64,000 bases of DNA, taken from Hyphomicrobiales bacterium (GTDB lineage Bacteria > Pseudomonadota > Alphaproteobacteria > Rhizobiales > Rhizobiaceae). This document shows positions 51,803-60,360 of the stretch, piece by piece. Made by a program: the position numbers and the translations under genes. Each line of letters opens with the position of its first letter. Position 1 is the stretch's first letter. A model generated the notes under the pieces. That model worked only from the letters and a program-made list of their open reading frames with translations. It searched no databases and had not been told where the DNA came from. The stretch is taken from assembly GCA_900465665.1 (NCBI GenBank), contig UBJO01000066.1:43323-107322 (forward strand), read 5' to 3'.

Positions 51803-52348
51803 TGAGGCTTAATGTTATCCACAGCGCCCAATATCCCCGAAGATTGCCCTGAAAATCCGGTTAAAAGCGGTAAACGAGGGATTAACCAATTGGATTAGCT
51901 CGGTTTCGTGATCCCGTTACAGAGGCGTTGCTACGGTATTTACTAGGGATGACGTTGCTTCGTCTATGCCAGAACAATACGGTATTTGGCACTATACCGT
52001 GACGCGAAAACACAAACGATTATTATCGTTAAGAAACGGTATTTCTAAAGAATAATTGCCATACGCTTCTTGGTTGATGATTTTGCTTTCGAGTAAAAAT
52101 TAATTCCTGTTTTTATGTTTAGGCGGTAGAATTTTATATACGGAGCATTTTTAATCTAAAAATGCCGAAATATTTTGTATTGATTGTCACTACTGATGTA
52201 TGTAGGTTCTTAATAAAGTAGAAACCACACGCGATAAGTGATCCAAAACGGATAAACTACTTTACTGACTTTATACACGCCGATGTCCCCCGAGTATTGC
52301 ATTTCGTTGCGAATGGTCACCTCTAACACTATTGAGTATGAGGCTAGT
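51803..52348. promoter_or_regulatory. AT-rich regulatory stretch with ACGGTATTT repeats
   Basis: About 550 nt with no gene. ACGGTATTT occurs in the same orientation at 51933-51941 (ending T at 51941), 51979-51987 and 52036-52044. An inverted ATACCGT lies at 51994-52000, giving ACGGTAT-TTGGCACT-ATACCGT. AACGAT-TATT-ATCGTT (52015-52030) is another perfect dyad. The part from 52040 to 52280 is very AT-rich. It is probably the control region of the LuxR-type regulator downstream. Confidence 0.55.
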
Positions 52349-53137
52349 ATGAATTACGTACCTTCGGAATTTGAAAGCGGACGCACGCCTGTCAACAGAC
52401 TTCAGGCCGTTGCCGTGGCACCCAGAGCTCTCAGCGAACTGGGCGAAGTAAAGGTTATCGGCGAAGACCGGTGCCTGCTGATCATCGACGGCAGAACACT
52501 CGAGCGGGAATGCCTCGCGACAACGCTGACGCAGAACGGCCTTGGCATGAAGGCCTGCGCGGTGGGCTCGGTGGCGGAATGGCGGCGCAAGAAAGATGCA
52601 ACGCAGCGCGTCAAGGCTGTGCTGCTGAACATCACCGGCCGTGCGTCAAGCGATGGCGCTCTTTATGAAGAGATCGCCAGCATCGCCACGGAACTCGCGC
52701 CGGCGCCGGTCGTCATCCTCGCCGATGGTGACGATCTCAAGCAGACGCTCCGGGCGATCGAGCACGGTGCGCGCGGCTTCATTCCCACCTCCGTTGGTAT
52801 CGAAGTCTGTGTTGAAGCCATCGGGCTGGCCGTCGCGGGCGGCACCTTCATCGTAGCGGGCAAGGCCTTCACGTCGTCGGCTCCTGTCGATAACGCGCCG
52901 CGACAGAAAGAGCTCTCGCGCATGTTCACGCTGCGCCAGGCCGAAGTTGTCCAGGCGCTGCGCAAGGGCAAGGCGAACAAGATCATCGCCTACGAACTCA
53001 ATCTGCGCGAAAGCACAGTGAAGGTTCACATCCGCAACATCATGAAGAAGCTGAAGGCAACCAACCGTACCGAGGTCGCCTACAAGCTGAACGATCTGTT
53101 CCAGTCCGACTCGCGCTGGAGCGCATCGGCGGACTAG
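52349..53137 (+). CDS. LuxR/NarL family regulator with degenerate receiver domain
   Basis: A 262-residue protein shaped like a NarL/FixJ response regulator. The N-terminal domain (about 40-170) has the receiver fold, but the acceptor aspartate is replaced by asparagine in AVLLNITGRASSDG. The conserved lysine is missing as well (GFIPTSVG). The C-terminal LuxR helix-turn-helix (about 192-250) is intact: TLRQAEVVQALRKGKANKIIAYELNLRESTVKVHIRNIMKKL, in pieces. I chose the ATG at 52349 with GAGG upstream; the frame opens at 52283. It is probably not controlled by phosphorylation. Its targets may be the polysaccharide genes downstream, which is inference. Confidence 0.8.
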   Translation: MNYVPSEFESGRTPVNRLQAVAVAPRALSELGEVKVIGEDRCLLIIDGRTLERECLATTLTQNGLGMKACAVGSVAEWRRKKDATQRVKAVLLNITGRASSDGALYEEIASIATELAPAPVVILADGDDLKQTLRAIEHGARGFIPTSVGIEVCVEAIGLAVAGGTFIVAGKAFTSSAPVDNAPRQKELSRMFTLRQAEVVQALRKGKANKIIAYELNLRESTVKVHIRNIMKKLKATNRTEVAYKLNDLFQSDSRWSASAD

Positions 53138-53143
53138 ATGAGG

Positions 53144-54154
53144 TTAGGCAGTGCCATCCGTGCTGACCGGATGGTTCTCGCTGATGGTGCCGGACGGGGT
53201 CCGCGATCCTTTATCACCTGTTCCTATCTCCTGGCCGTCGGGGTGTACTCGGCGGCCAAGAATTTGTCGGTAGCCCTTCTTCGAGAAGGGCTGGAACAGC
53301 TGCCCAATAAAGTTGTCGGAGACACGGCCGCTGATGCCGATGTTGGTCGGCGGGCGGCGGTCTGGATTGAAATAGGTGCCGAACAGCTGGTCCCACAAGA
53401 CAAGGTTCTCGCCGTAGTTCGTATTGCCCTCGGCAAGCACCCGCGAGTGGTGCCAACGATGCAGGCCCGGCGTGCTGAAGATCAGGTCGAGCGGGCCTGT
53501 GCGCACATCGATATTGCAGTGGGTGAGCAGGCCGATGAAGGCCGTCACGGCGCCGATCCACAGGAAGACCGGCAGCGGCGCGCCCAGGAGATAGAGCGGA
53601 AGCTGGCTGAGCGCGATCTTGAACAGCGAGTCCATGAAATGGAACCTGCCCGTGTTCACGACCCAGAGCCGCTCGACACTGTGATGAAGGGCGTGAAACC
53701 GCCAGAGCGACAGAATCTCATGGGCCGCGCGGTGGGCGACATATAGTCCGAACTCGGCGATCCCCAATCCAAGAACCACCTGAAAAGTCAGTGGCCAAGT
53801 ATTGGGCCATAAATCGGGTAGGCTGATGAAAAAGGGATGGGCGACGGTCGCGACCGCCATCGGCGCGGTCGCACCCAATGCGGCGGCCAGCTGAACGCCA
53901 CCCTTGCTCAGCAGCGTGTGCGCGACGTCATTGAATGTCTCGCCATCGCGGCGAAGCCATTGCTGTTCGAAGGGCATCACGCGCTCGAACAAGGCGATTG
54001 CGCAGACGATCGTCAAGTAGACCACGTTGAACCACAGCAGCGGTGCATGAGCCTGAAAAGCAAACCCGGCGCCAATCAGCCCGGCTGAAAACAGCGCTGG
54101 CCACAGGATCCATGAAAGCAGCGCGTAGGGAAGCGATGCGCTCTTGTCGGTCAC
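53144..54154 (-). CDS. Sterol desaturase / fatty acid hydroxylase family membrane protein
   Basis: A 336-residue membrane protein with several hydrophobic helices and the three histidine boxes of the di-iron fatty acid hydroxylase superfamily: HRAAHE, RFHALHHSVE and HRWHHS, plus the single histidine in LTHCNID. Such enzymes hydroxylate or desaturate lipids, carotenoids or hopanoid-like molecules. The start is GTG at 54154 with GGAGAG 7 nt upstream; the frame runs further to 54319 but overlaps the next gene region. It is convergent with the LuxR-type gene, whose stop is 7 nt away. Confidence 0.85.
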   Translation of the reverse strand: MTDKSASLPYALLSWILWPALFSAGLIGAGFAFQAHAPLLWFNVVYLTIVCAIALFERVMPFEQQWLRRDGETFNDVAHTLLSKGGVQLAAALGATAPMAVATVAHPFFISLPDLWPNTWPLTFQVVLGLGIAEFGLYVAHRAAHEILSLWRFHALHHSVERLWVVNTGRFHFMDSLFKIALSQLPLYLLGAPLPVFLWIGAVTAFIGLLTHCNIDVRTGPLDLIFSTPGLHRWHHSRVLAEGNTNYGENLVLWDQLFGTYFNPDRRPPTNIGISGRVSDNFIGQLFQPFSKKGYRQILGRRVHPDGQEIGTGDKGSRTPSGTISENHPVSTDGTA

Positions 54155-54370
54155 GTGTACTCTCCGCCAAAGTTCTAAGTTGTTCGTTGATACACTATGA
54201 TTGTGGCTCGTATGCAATATCGCGCGTTTAAGCAACTGTGCGTACAAGAATCCCACGTCGATCTCCCGCCGTGCAGTGGGGTGTGCTTGGACCAAAACTA
54301 GCCATTGTTCCCCGTGCAACTTTTTGCTAGGTGCTCATCATCATCAATGCCGCATCCAGGCTGCCGTACC

Positions 54371-55273
54371 ATGCATTTCCGCGCTTCTGACGCCTCGCCC
54401 AACCCGCTCGTTGGCATAGCGCTGTCCTGCGCGGGCTATTCGCTGTTCGCGATCCAGGATGCCGTCGTGAAATGGCTGGTCGCGGACTATGCGGTGCCGC
54501 AAATCCTGTTCATTCGCAGCATGATCATCGTCGCCGTGGCTGGCTTCATGGTCAAGCGGCTGCGTCATCCCTCCATTCTGAAGAGTGCTCATCGCGGTTC
54601 GCTCGTTCTTCGTGCCATGCTCATGCTGGGCGCCTGGATGGCCTATTATTCGGCGGCCAGGCATCTGGGCCTTGCCGAAATTACGACCCTGTACTTCTCT
54701 GCACCCATTATCGTCATCTTCCTTTCCATCGTCGTCTTGAAGGAAAGTGTCGGGCCAATGCGATGGTTTGCCTGCTTCGCGGGCTTTGCCGGCGTCATAC
54801 TTGCGGCCAACCCCACGCATTCGCCCAGTCTTGCGCCGACGCTCATGGTGTTGTTTGCGGGCTTCTGCTGGGCGTGGAGCACGGTGCTCGTTCGTCTGGT
54901 TAGTCGCTCCGAGAGCACGTTTAACCAGATGATGGCGACCAGCTTCCTCTTCGCCATAGCCTGCGGTGCCATGTTGCCGTGGGTCTGGAAATCGCCCGAT
55001 CTCATCGGCTGGGCGCTCATGCTCGGCCTCGGGGCGGTATCAGCGCTCGGTCAATTCCTACTCTATGAAGGTTACCGTCACGCGCCGGCGTCTACACTTG
55101 CTCCCATGGAGTATAGCGGTCTCGTTTGGGCGTTTCTGTTCGGCTATCTAATTTGGTCGGAGATCCCGACGGTGAACGTCGTTGTCGGTGCTGTGGTGAT
55201 CGTCTGCTCCAGCCTTCTGCTTGTATGGTGGGAGCGTCGCGCGGTGCTTGCTAGCCGCCGCTTGATCGCGTGA
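54371..55273 (+). CDS. EamA/DMT family transporter
   Basis: A 300-residue inner-membrane transporter with ten hydrophobic helices in two EamA repeats: the first from about NPLVGIALSCAGYSLFAIQDAVVKW to AGVILAANP, the second from LMVLFAGFCWAWSTVLVRL to SSLLLVWW. Family members export or import small metabolites such as amino acids or nucleobases. The start is uncertain: ATGs lie at 54305, 54347 and 54371, and no strong ribosome-binding site decides between them. It is divergent from the hydroxylase gene. Confidence 0.85.
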   Translation: MHFRASDASPNPLVGIALSCAGYSLFAIQDAVVKWLVADYAVPQILFIRSMIIVAVAGFMVKRLRHPSILKSAHRGSLVLRAMLMLGAWMAYYSAARHLGLAEITTLYFSAPIIVIFLSIVVLKESVGPMRWFACFAGFAGVILAANPTHSPSLAPTLMVLFAGFCWAWSTVLVRLVSRSESTFNQMMATSFLFAIACGAMLPWVWKSPDLIGWALMLGLGAVSALGQFLLYEGYRHAPASTLAPMEYSGLVWAFLFGYLIWSEIPTVNVVVGAVVIVCSSLLLVWWERRAVLASRRLIA

Positions 55274-56168
55274 TTGTTTACCCCGCGGGCCTCGCAGCCA
55301 CTTATCGCGCTACGCGCGCCGAGAGAACAACTGCAATAATACTCCCGGTTGCTTCCCGTGGCGCGCTCTTGATTTAAAGCAAAGTCATTGTAGTTATCTG
55401 TATATCCGAAGTGATGACGCGATAATACGAATATACCAGTGCCGACGATTGACGCTTCTGCTGCATTTCTTGATGTAGTGGAGCGATCCATCCTTCATTG
55501 TTTCATGATGAAATTTGACTATTGCATCGTCCATTTTTTGCGCTTAGCATTGTATCGAATTAATAATAAATTGAACGAGAGCAATATCGTCGAGCGTGAA
55601 TTCCTCAGAGTGTGTGTATAGTGTCCGGATATTTCTCGTCCGGAGGTGTTTTCTGTGTGCTTTCGGGGGAAAAGATGAAAAAAAAACTGAGAATTGTTGA
55701 CCCCGTCGATGGAGCCTCCGACGGGATACTTCATCGCTCACGCTCCAAGACGATCTCCAACATTGGCTCCGCCCCTGCTCGGGTCACATTTAGGCTCTCA
55801 CTATCGTTGATGAATAGCGGATCGGCGGATGAAGCCGCGCGTCGACGACATTCTCTGCTGAGGAAATCTCACCGGTCGCGTGCTTTTTTGCGTTGGTGTT
55901 CCACCACGCAGCGGAATGATACTCGAGCGCGCAAGCTGCTCTACGTCGCGACATGAGTGAGATGACATTTGAGGCGCACGCTGATGACAGAGGGACTTAG
56001 GGAGATCGTGCTCGTTGGGGGGAGCCAAGCCATCCCGTGTGGGCAATCCAGGATCATCCGTCGACCGATGTGCGCGAAGTCCGGTGCCCTGCGATCGACC
56101 CATCCGACGCTGCATGAACGACGACGCTGGTTCCGCGTTCGCGGCGTCGATAGCGGAGGTCGATGACG
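55274..56168. other. Gene-poor, partly AT-rich stretch
   Basis: About 900 nt without a convincing gene. The first 400 nt are AT-rich and include the near-palindrome TTTCATGATGAAA (55501-55513). TCCGGA occurs twice (55623-55628 and 55638-55643). An open frame from ATG 55675 (93 residues, after GGGGGAAAAG) has no recognisable fold and arginine/serine-rich low-complexity content. I found no transposase remnant or terminal inverted repeats. Confidence 0.45.
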
Positions 56169-56456
56169 ATGGCGTGGAAGAGTGCGCGCAAGCGCAGCGT
56201 TACATTTCGCAAGCGCCGCCAGCGGGATGAGCCCTTCGCCTGGAGCATGCAGCCTTATCGTGAGACCGGGCCTCGGGTCATGACCTGCATGGCGCTCGTC
56301 ATGCCGGAAGATGGATCCGGCCTCGGCCGTGCCCACAATTGGATCGTCCTGATCAGCAACGAGATCAAGGCGCGTGCGTATCAACACATGACGGTCGAAA
56401 TGCAGGGGGCGCCGTTCGGCTTTGATGACGATGACGACGATCTGTCGGATGAGTGA
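56169..56456 (+). CDS. Hypothetical protein with acidic tail
   Basis: A 95-residue open frame starting with a very basic segment (WKSARKRSVTFRKRRQRDE) and ending in an acidic tail (FGFDDDDDDLSDE). The centre RVMTCMALVMPEDGSGLGRAHNWIVLISNEIK could be a small beta/alpha domain. GGAGG lies 9 nt before the ATG at 56169, which supports translation. A longer open frame exists on the opposite strand over the same bases, but its composition (arginine/histidine/proline rich) looks like a shadow. No family recognised. Confidence 0.4.
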   Translation: MAWKSARKRSVTFRKRRQRDEPFAWSMQPYRETGPRVMTCMALVMPEDGSGLGRAHNWIVLISNEIKARAYQHMTVEMQGAPFGFDDDDDDLSDE

Positions 56457-56927
56457 CAGTGCCACAGAGCCGATCGTCTTAGATGGCAAGTTTACTTTAA
56501 TTGTAAGTATAAATTGGAATAGCTTGTAGTTCAGCGGCTGCGCGTCGTTCGTAACGATGCGCTCGTTGCAGGCGCATTAAATGCTCCCATTTGTCTGAAT
56601 TTCTTTCGAGGCTGCGGCCCTCAGGACGCCCCTATTGCTGCTTTTCGTCTGGTTCATCGTGCGTATCGTTCAAGTTCCTTCCCGATCGAGGGATAAACAA
56701 CGCTCAACTATTCTTCTACCAGAACGGACGAGATTTGCGGCCGGCCAGAACGCCTACTCTCAGTTTGTATTTTTGATAAATTACTCCAACGTCAAGTCGT
56801 ATATTGAGAAAAAATACAGAGTGAACCATATCCCTACTTTGAAATACTAAATAAGGAGTAATCCTTGGCGAATTGTTGGGTGTATTAATCTTGTGTTAAC
56901 TAGGCTGGCGGGTTGAGGATAAACGTT
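56457..56927. other. AT-rich leader region of the sugar transferase gene
   Basis: About 470 nt, AT-rich in parts (56480-56530 and 56760-56900), with no gene I would accept. A possible seven-codon leader (TTG at 56865, stop at 56886-56888) follows an AGGAG at 56854-56858. Otherwise nothing definite is seen. Confidence 0.4.
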
Positions 56928-58367
56928 ATGACCATGCCAGTGGAACACAGCTGGAACGTGCGGCTTTCAGCCAGAAATGATCGAGGGTGGTTCAGCTTCA
57001 ATGCTGTGGCGACCACCTATGTCGCGGCTATTGTAGACTTCACGGTTCTATTCTTCGCGAGCGCCGGCGGATACATGTTTTATGAGCAAGTATTCTTGGG
57101 AATGGCGGGCGATTTATCTCGATATGCGGGCATCGGCTTGCTGGTCGCCACAGTTTTCGTCCTGGCCTTGGGCGGCGCCCATGCCTACCGCCCCGCTGGC
57201 CTCCTGTCGTTTCGCAGGCAGATGGCAATCATCTGCACTTTTCTGCCAGCAGTCGTTGCCTTTCTTCTTGCGATTGTTTTCTTCCTCAAGATTGGAACGA
57301 TGGTGTCGCGCGGCGCTATCCTGTCCGCGGCGGTCCTGTCGTTCGGCGCGCTGACGACGTTGAGGCTCGTATGGTATTCCTATCTGAACCGCGCGGTCGC
57401 CCATGCATCGTTTCCGACCCGGCGCGTGTTGCTGATCTGCCCAGATTCCACGCCGGTCGAACCGCTCATCCACACCGCGGCACTTGGCGGCTTGTCCATC
57501 AAGCATACCATGCACCTTCGCAGCATCGATGAAGCTCCTTGCCTGTTGCAGGAGAAGCTTCAGAAGAACGGCATCACAGATGTCGACGAAGTTCTGGTTG
57601 TCTGGGGCGACTATGCCAACGCCATAGTTCTCGAGGAATGCCTGTCGGCCCTGCGCGAGTTTTGCGTTCCGGTCAGTGTGATGTTCTCGGGCTTGGTTGG
57701 TGATATCGCCCAAGGTTTTGCACAGGATATCGGCGAAAACCGCGCGTTCCAGATCCACCGTCCGCCGCTCGGCTTGGTAGAGCGTATCGTGAAGCGGCTG
57801 TTCGATATCGGCTTTTCGATTGGCGCACTGACCGTGACGCTGCCGCTCTGCGCGCTGGTCGCGCTCGCCATCAAGTTCGACAGCCGTGGCCCCGTCTTCT
57901 TCATGCAGTGCCGAAAGGGGCATAACGGCAAGCCGTTCCGCATCCTGAAGTTCCGCAGCATGACTGTCATGGAAGATTCCGGCGACATCCGCCAGGCGAC
58001 ACGCAACGATCCGCGCGTGACCCGCGTCGGCGCTTTCATCCGCTCGACGAGCATCGACGAGCTGCCGCAGTTCTGGAACGTGCTGCGCGGCGAGATGTCC
58101 GTGGTCGGCCCACGCCCGCATGCCTTGGCGCATGACGATCTCTATGGAACGCTGATCGCCCAATACGCCTCGCGCCGGCATGTGAAGCCGGGCCTCACGG
58201 GTTGGGCGCAGATCAATGGACACAGAGGCGAGACGCCGACGATCGACAGGATGGCGGACCGGGTGCGGCACGACATTTGGTACATCAACAATTGGTCGTT
58301 GTGGCTTGATCTCAGGATCGTCGTGATGACGGCGATCGGCTTGCAGGATCGGAGCAACGTCTACTGA
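56928..58367 (+). CDS. Undecaprenyl-phosphate sugar-1-phosphate transferase (WcaJ/ExoY-like)
   Basis: A 479-residue polyisoprenyl-phosphate hexose-1-phosphate transferase that attaches the first sugar of a repeat unit to the lipid carrier. Four N-terminal helices (about 25-150) and a Rossmann-like middle domain precede the C-terminal catalytic domain (about 290-479). That domain has KRLFDIGFSIGALTVTLPLCALVALAIK, FKFRSM-type LKFRSMTVM, RSTSIDELPQFWNVLRGEMSVVGPRPH and KPGLTGWAQINGHRG (in pieces). I chose the ATG at 56928 after GAGGATAAACGTT. It heads the dTDP-rhamnose gene group and should initiate synthesis of a surface polysaccharide. Confidence 0.9.
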   Translation: MTMPVEHSWNVRLSARNDRGWFSFNAVATTYVAAIVDFTVLFFASAGGYMFYEQVFLGMAGDLSRYAGIGLLVATVFVLALGGAHAYRPAGLLSFRRQMAIICTFLPAVVAFLLAIVFFLKIGTMVSRGAILSAAVLSFGALTTLRLVWYSYLNRAVAHASFPTRRVLLICPDSTPVEPLIHTAALGGLSIKHTMHLRSIDEAPCLLQEKLQKNGITDVDEVLVVWGDYANAIVLEECLSALREFCVPVSVMFSGLVGDIAQGFAQDIGENRAFQIHRPPLGLVERIVKRLFDIGFSIGALTVTLPLCALVALAIKFDSRGPVFFMQCRKGHNGKPFRILKFRSMTVMEDSGDIRQATRNDPRVTRVGAFIRSTSIDELPQFWNVLRGEMSVVGPRPHALAHDDLYGTLIAQYASRRHVKPGLTGWAQINGHRGETPTIDRMADRVRHDIWYINNWSLWLDLRIVVMTAIGLQDRSNVY

Positions 58368-58417
58368 AATTTCGTCGTCAATCCTGGTGTTTGCGTTGGT
58401 TGAAAGGTGCGTAGGCG

Positions 58418-59467
58418 ATGATACTTGTGACTGGGGGAGCCGGCTTCATTGGCTCGAACTTCGTGCTGGATTGGCTGGCGGAACAGGACGAGCCGGTCGT
58501 CAATCTCGACGCGCTAACCTATGCCGGCAATCTGAACAACCTACGGCCTATCGAGAACGATCCGCGCCATATCTTCGTGCATGGCAATATTGGCGACGCG
58601 GCGCTTCTGAGCGATCTCTTTACGCGCCACAAGCCCCGAGCCGTCGTCAATTTCGCTGCCGAAAGCCATGTGGACCGTTCGATCCACGGGCCGGAGGATT
58701 TCATCCAGACGAACATTCTCGGCACGTTTCGCCTGTTGGAGGCCGCGCGCGCCTATTGGGGTGGCCTCCAAAACAAGTCAGATTTGCGCTTTCTGCACGT
58801 TTCGACCGACGAGGTCTTTGGTACGCTCGGCGCCGATGATCCAGCGTTCAACGAGGAAACGAGCTACCGGCCCAACAGCCCTTACTCCGCCAGCAAGGCG
58901 GCGAGCGACCACCTGGTTCGCGCCTATTTCCACACCTACGGGCTTCCTGTTGTCACCACCAACTGCTCCAACAATTATGGCCCGCTGCATTTCCCGGAGA
59001 AGCTCATTCCGTTGGTGATCCACAACGCGCTGAGAGGCCGTCCTCTGCCGATCTATGGCGATGGCATGCAGATCCGTGATTGGCTCTACGTGAAGGATCA
59101 CTGCAGCGCGATCCGGCGCGTGCTGGAAGCCGGGCGCTTGGGCGAAACCTATAATATCGGCGGCTGGAACGAACGGGCCAACCTTCATGTCGTTACCACG
59201 CTTTGTGAGGTCCTTGACGAGCTACAGCCGCGATCTGATGGGAAAAAATACAGCGAGCAGATCGCTTTCGTGACCGATCGCCCCGGGCACGACCGGCGCT
59301 ATGCGATCGATGCGCGCAAGATCGAGGCCGAGCTCGGCTGGCGTCCGGCGGAAACTTTCGAGAGCGGTATTCGCAAGACCGTCCGGTGGTATCTCGACAA
59401 TGCCGATTGGGTCGAGAACGTGACGTCAGGCAGCTACCGCAACTGGGTGGAGAAGCAATACGCATGA
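58418..59467 (+). CDS. rmlB: dTDP-glucose 4,6-dehydratase
   Basis: A 349-residue extended short-chain dehydrogenase/reductase catalysing the second step of dTDP-L-rhamnose synthesis. It has the NAD loop MILVTGGAGFIGSNF, NFAAESHVDRSI, the catalytic FLHVSTDEVFG, and YSASKAASDHLVRAY with the Y-x3-K pair. The NTYGP-like NCSNNYGPLHFPEKLIP stretch is diagnostic of RmlB. It overlaps rmlD by 4 nt. The alternative name is rfbB. Confidence 0.95.
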   Translation: MILVTGGAGFIGSNFVLDWLAEQDEPVVNLDALTYAGNLNNLRPIENDPRHIFVHGNIGDAALLSDLFTRHKPRAVVNFAAESHVDRSIHGPEDFIQTNILGTFRLLEAARAYWGGLQNKSDLRFLHVSTDEVFGTLGADDPAFNEETSYRPNSPYSASKAASDHLVRAYFHTYGLPVVTTNCSNNYGPLHFPEKLIPLVIHNALRGRPLPIYGDGMQIRDWLYVKDHCSAIRRVLEAGRLGETYNIGGWNERANLHVVTTLCEVLDELQPRSDGKKYSEQIAFVTDRPGHDRRYAIDARKIEAELGWRPAETFESGIRKTVRWYLDNADWVENVTSGSYRNWVEKQYA

Positions 59468-60360
59468 CCGTGCTGCTTCTCGGAAAAAACGGGCAACTTG
59501 GACGCGGACTTCAGCGCACGTTGCTTCCGTTCGGTAATCTCGTCGCGGTCGCACGCGACGAGTTCGATCTCGATAAGCTGGAAGCACTCGCCGAGCGTCT
59601 TGATGCGGTCCGCCCGGATATTATCGTCAATGCGGCGGCTTATACGCAGGTCGATCTTGCCGAGACGAATGCCGATGCGGCGTTTCGGGCTAACCACCAG
59701 GCCGTGAAGGCATTGGCGGATTACGCCCGCCGGAGTGACGCGCTGCTGGTTCATTATTCGACGGACTACGTTTTCGATGGCCGACAGGAGACGCCCTATC
59801 GCGAAAACGACAAGACGGATCCGTTGAATGTTTACGGCAAGTCGAAGCGGGCTGGCGAGTTGACGATTGTCGAGTCCGGCTGTCGGCATCTGCTGTTTCG
59901 CACGAGTTGGGTGGTCTCCGCCGACGGCACGAATTTCGTGAAGACCATTTTGCGACTGGCGCGGGAGCGTCCGAACCTGCGGATCGTCGCGGATCAGTTC
60001 GGGGCGCCGACGGCCGTCGAGCTGCTCGCCGATGTCACTGCGCTTGCCATTGCCGCGCACCGGCGTGGCGGCATTGCCGACGGAACCTACCACCTAGCCG
60101 CATCGGGACGAACAAGCTGGCACGGGCTCGCACGGCATATTGTCCAGAAGGCAGTCGAACGTGGCTTCGTCTCGGCGGTCGATCCTGCCGACATCGAGGC
60201 CATTACCACCGACGAGTTTCCGCGGCCCGCCGCGCGACCGCGAAATTCGTCGCTCAATACGGATGCTTTGAGTGCCGCCCTTGGGCTGACCCTGCCCGAA
60301 TGGACGGTGCATGTCGATCGCGTACTTGATCAATTGAAGGAACGGGGGTGGGCGCTGTGA
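59464..60360 (+). CDS. rmlD: dTDP-4-dehydrorhamnose reductase
   Basis: A 298-residue reductase performing the last step to dTDP-L-rhamnose. Landmarks are MTVLLLGKNGQLGRGLQR (cofactor loop), IVNAAAYTQVDLAE, HYSTDYVFDG and the catalytic NVYGKSKRAGE. The ATG at 59464 lies in the rmlB stop (ATGA), and the gene overlaps rmlA by GTGA. The gene order B-D-A-C differs from the common B-D-A-C/B-A-D-C variants only in this tight chaining. The alternative name is rfbD. Confidence 0.94.
   Translation: MTVLLLGKNGQLGRGLQRTLLPFGNLVAVARDEFDLDKLEALAERLDAVRPDIIVNAAAYTQVDLAETNADAAFRANHQAVKALADYARRSDALLVHYSTDYVFDGRQETPYRENDKTDPLNVYGKSKRAGELTIVESGCRHLLFRTSWVVSADGTNFVKTILRLARERPNLRIVADQFGAPTAVELLADVTALAIAAHRRGGIADGTYHLAASGRTSWHGLARHIVQKAVERGFVSAVDPADIEAITTDEFPRPAARPRNSSLNTDALSAALGLTLPEWTVHVDRVLDQLKERGWAL

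Noticed and set aside
55675..55956. A 93-codon open frame after GGGGGAAAAG ATG.
   Set aside because: It has arginine/serine-rich low-complexity content and no recognisable fold. Too weak to call a gene.
55941..56489. A 182-codon minus-strand open frame, possibly a transposase remnant.
   Set aside because: The composition is typical of an antisense shadow in GC-rich DNA, with no DDE-type motif and no flanking inverted repeats.
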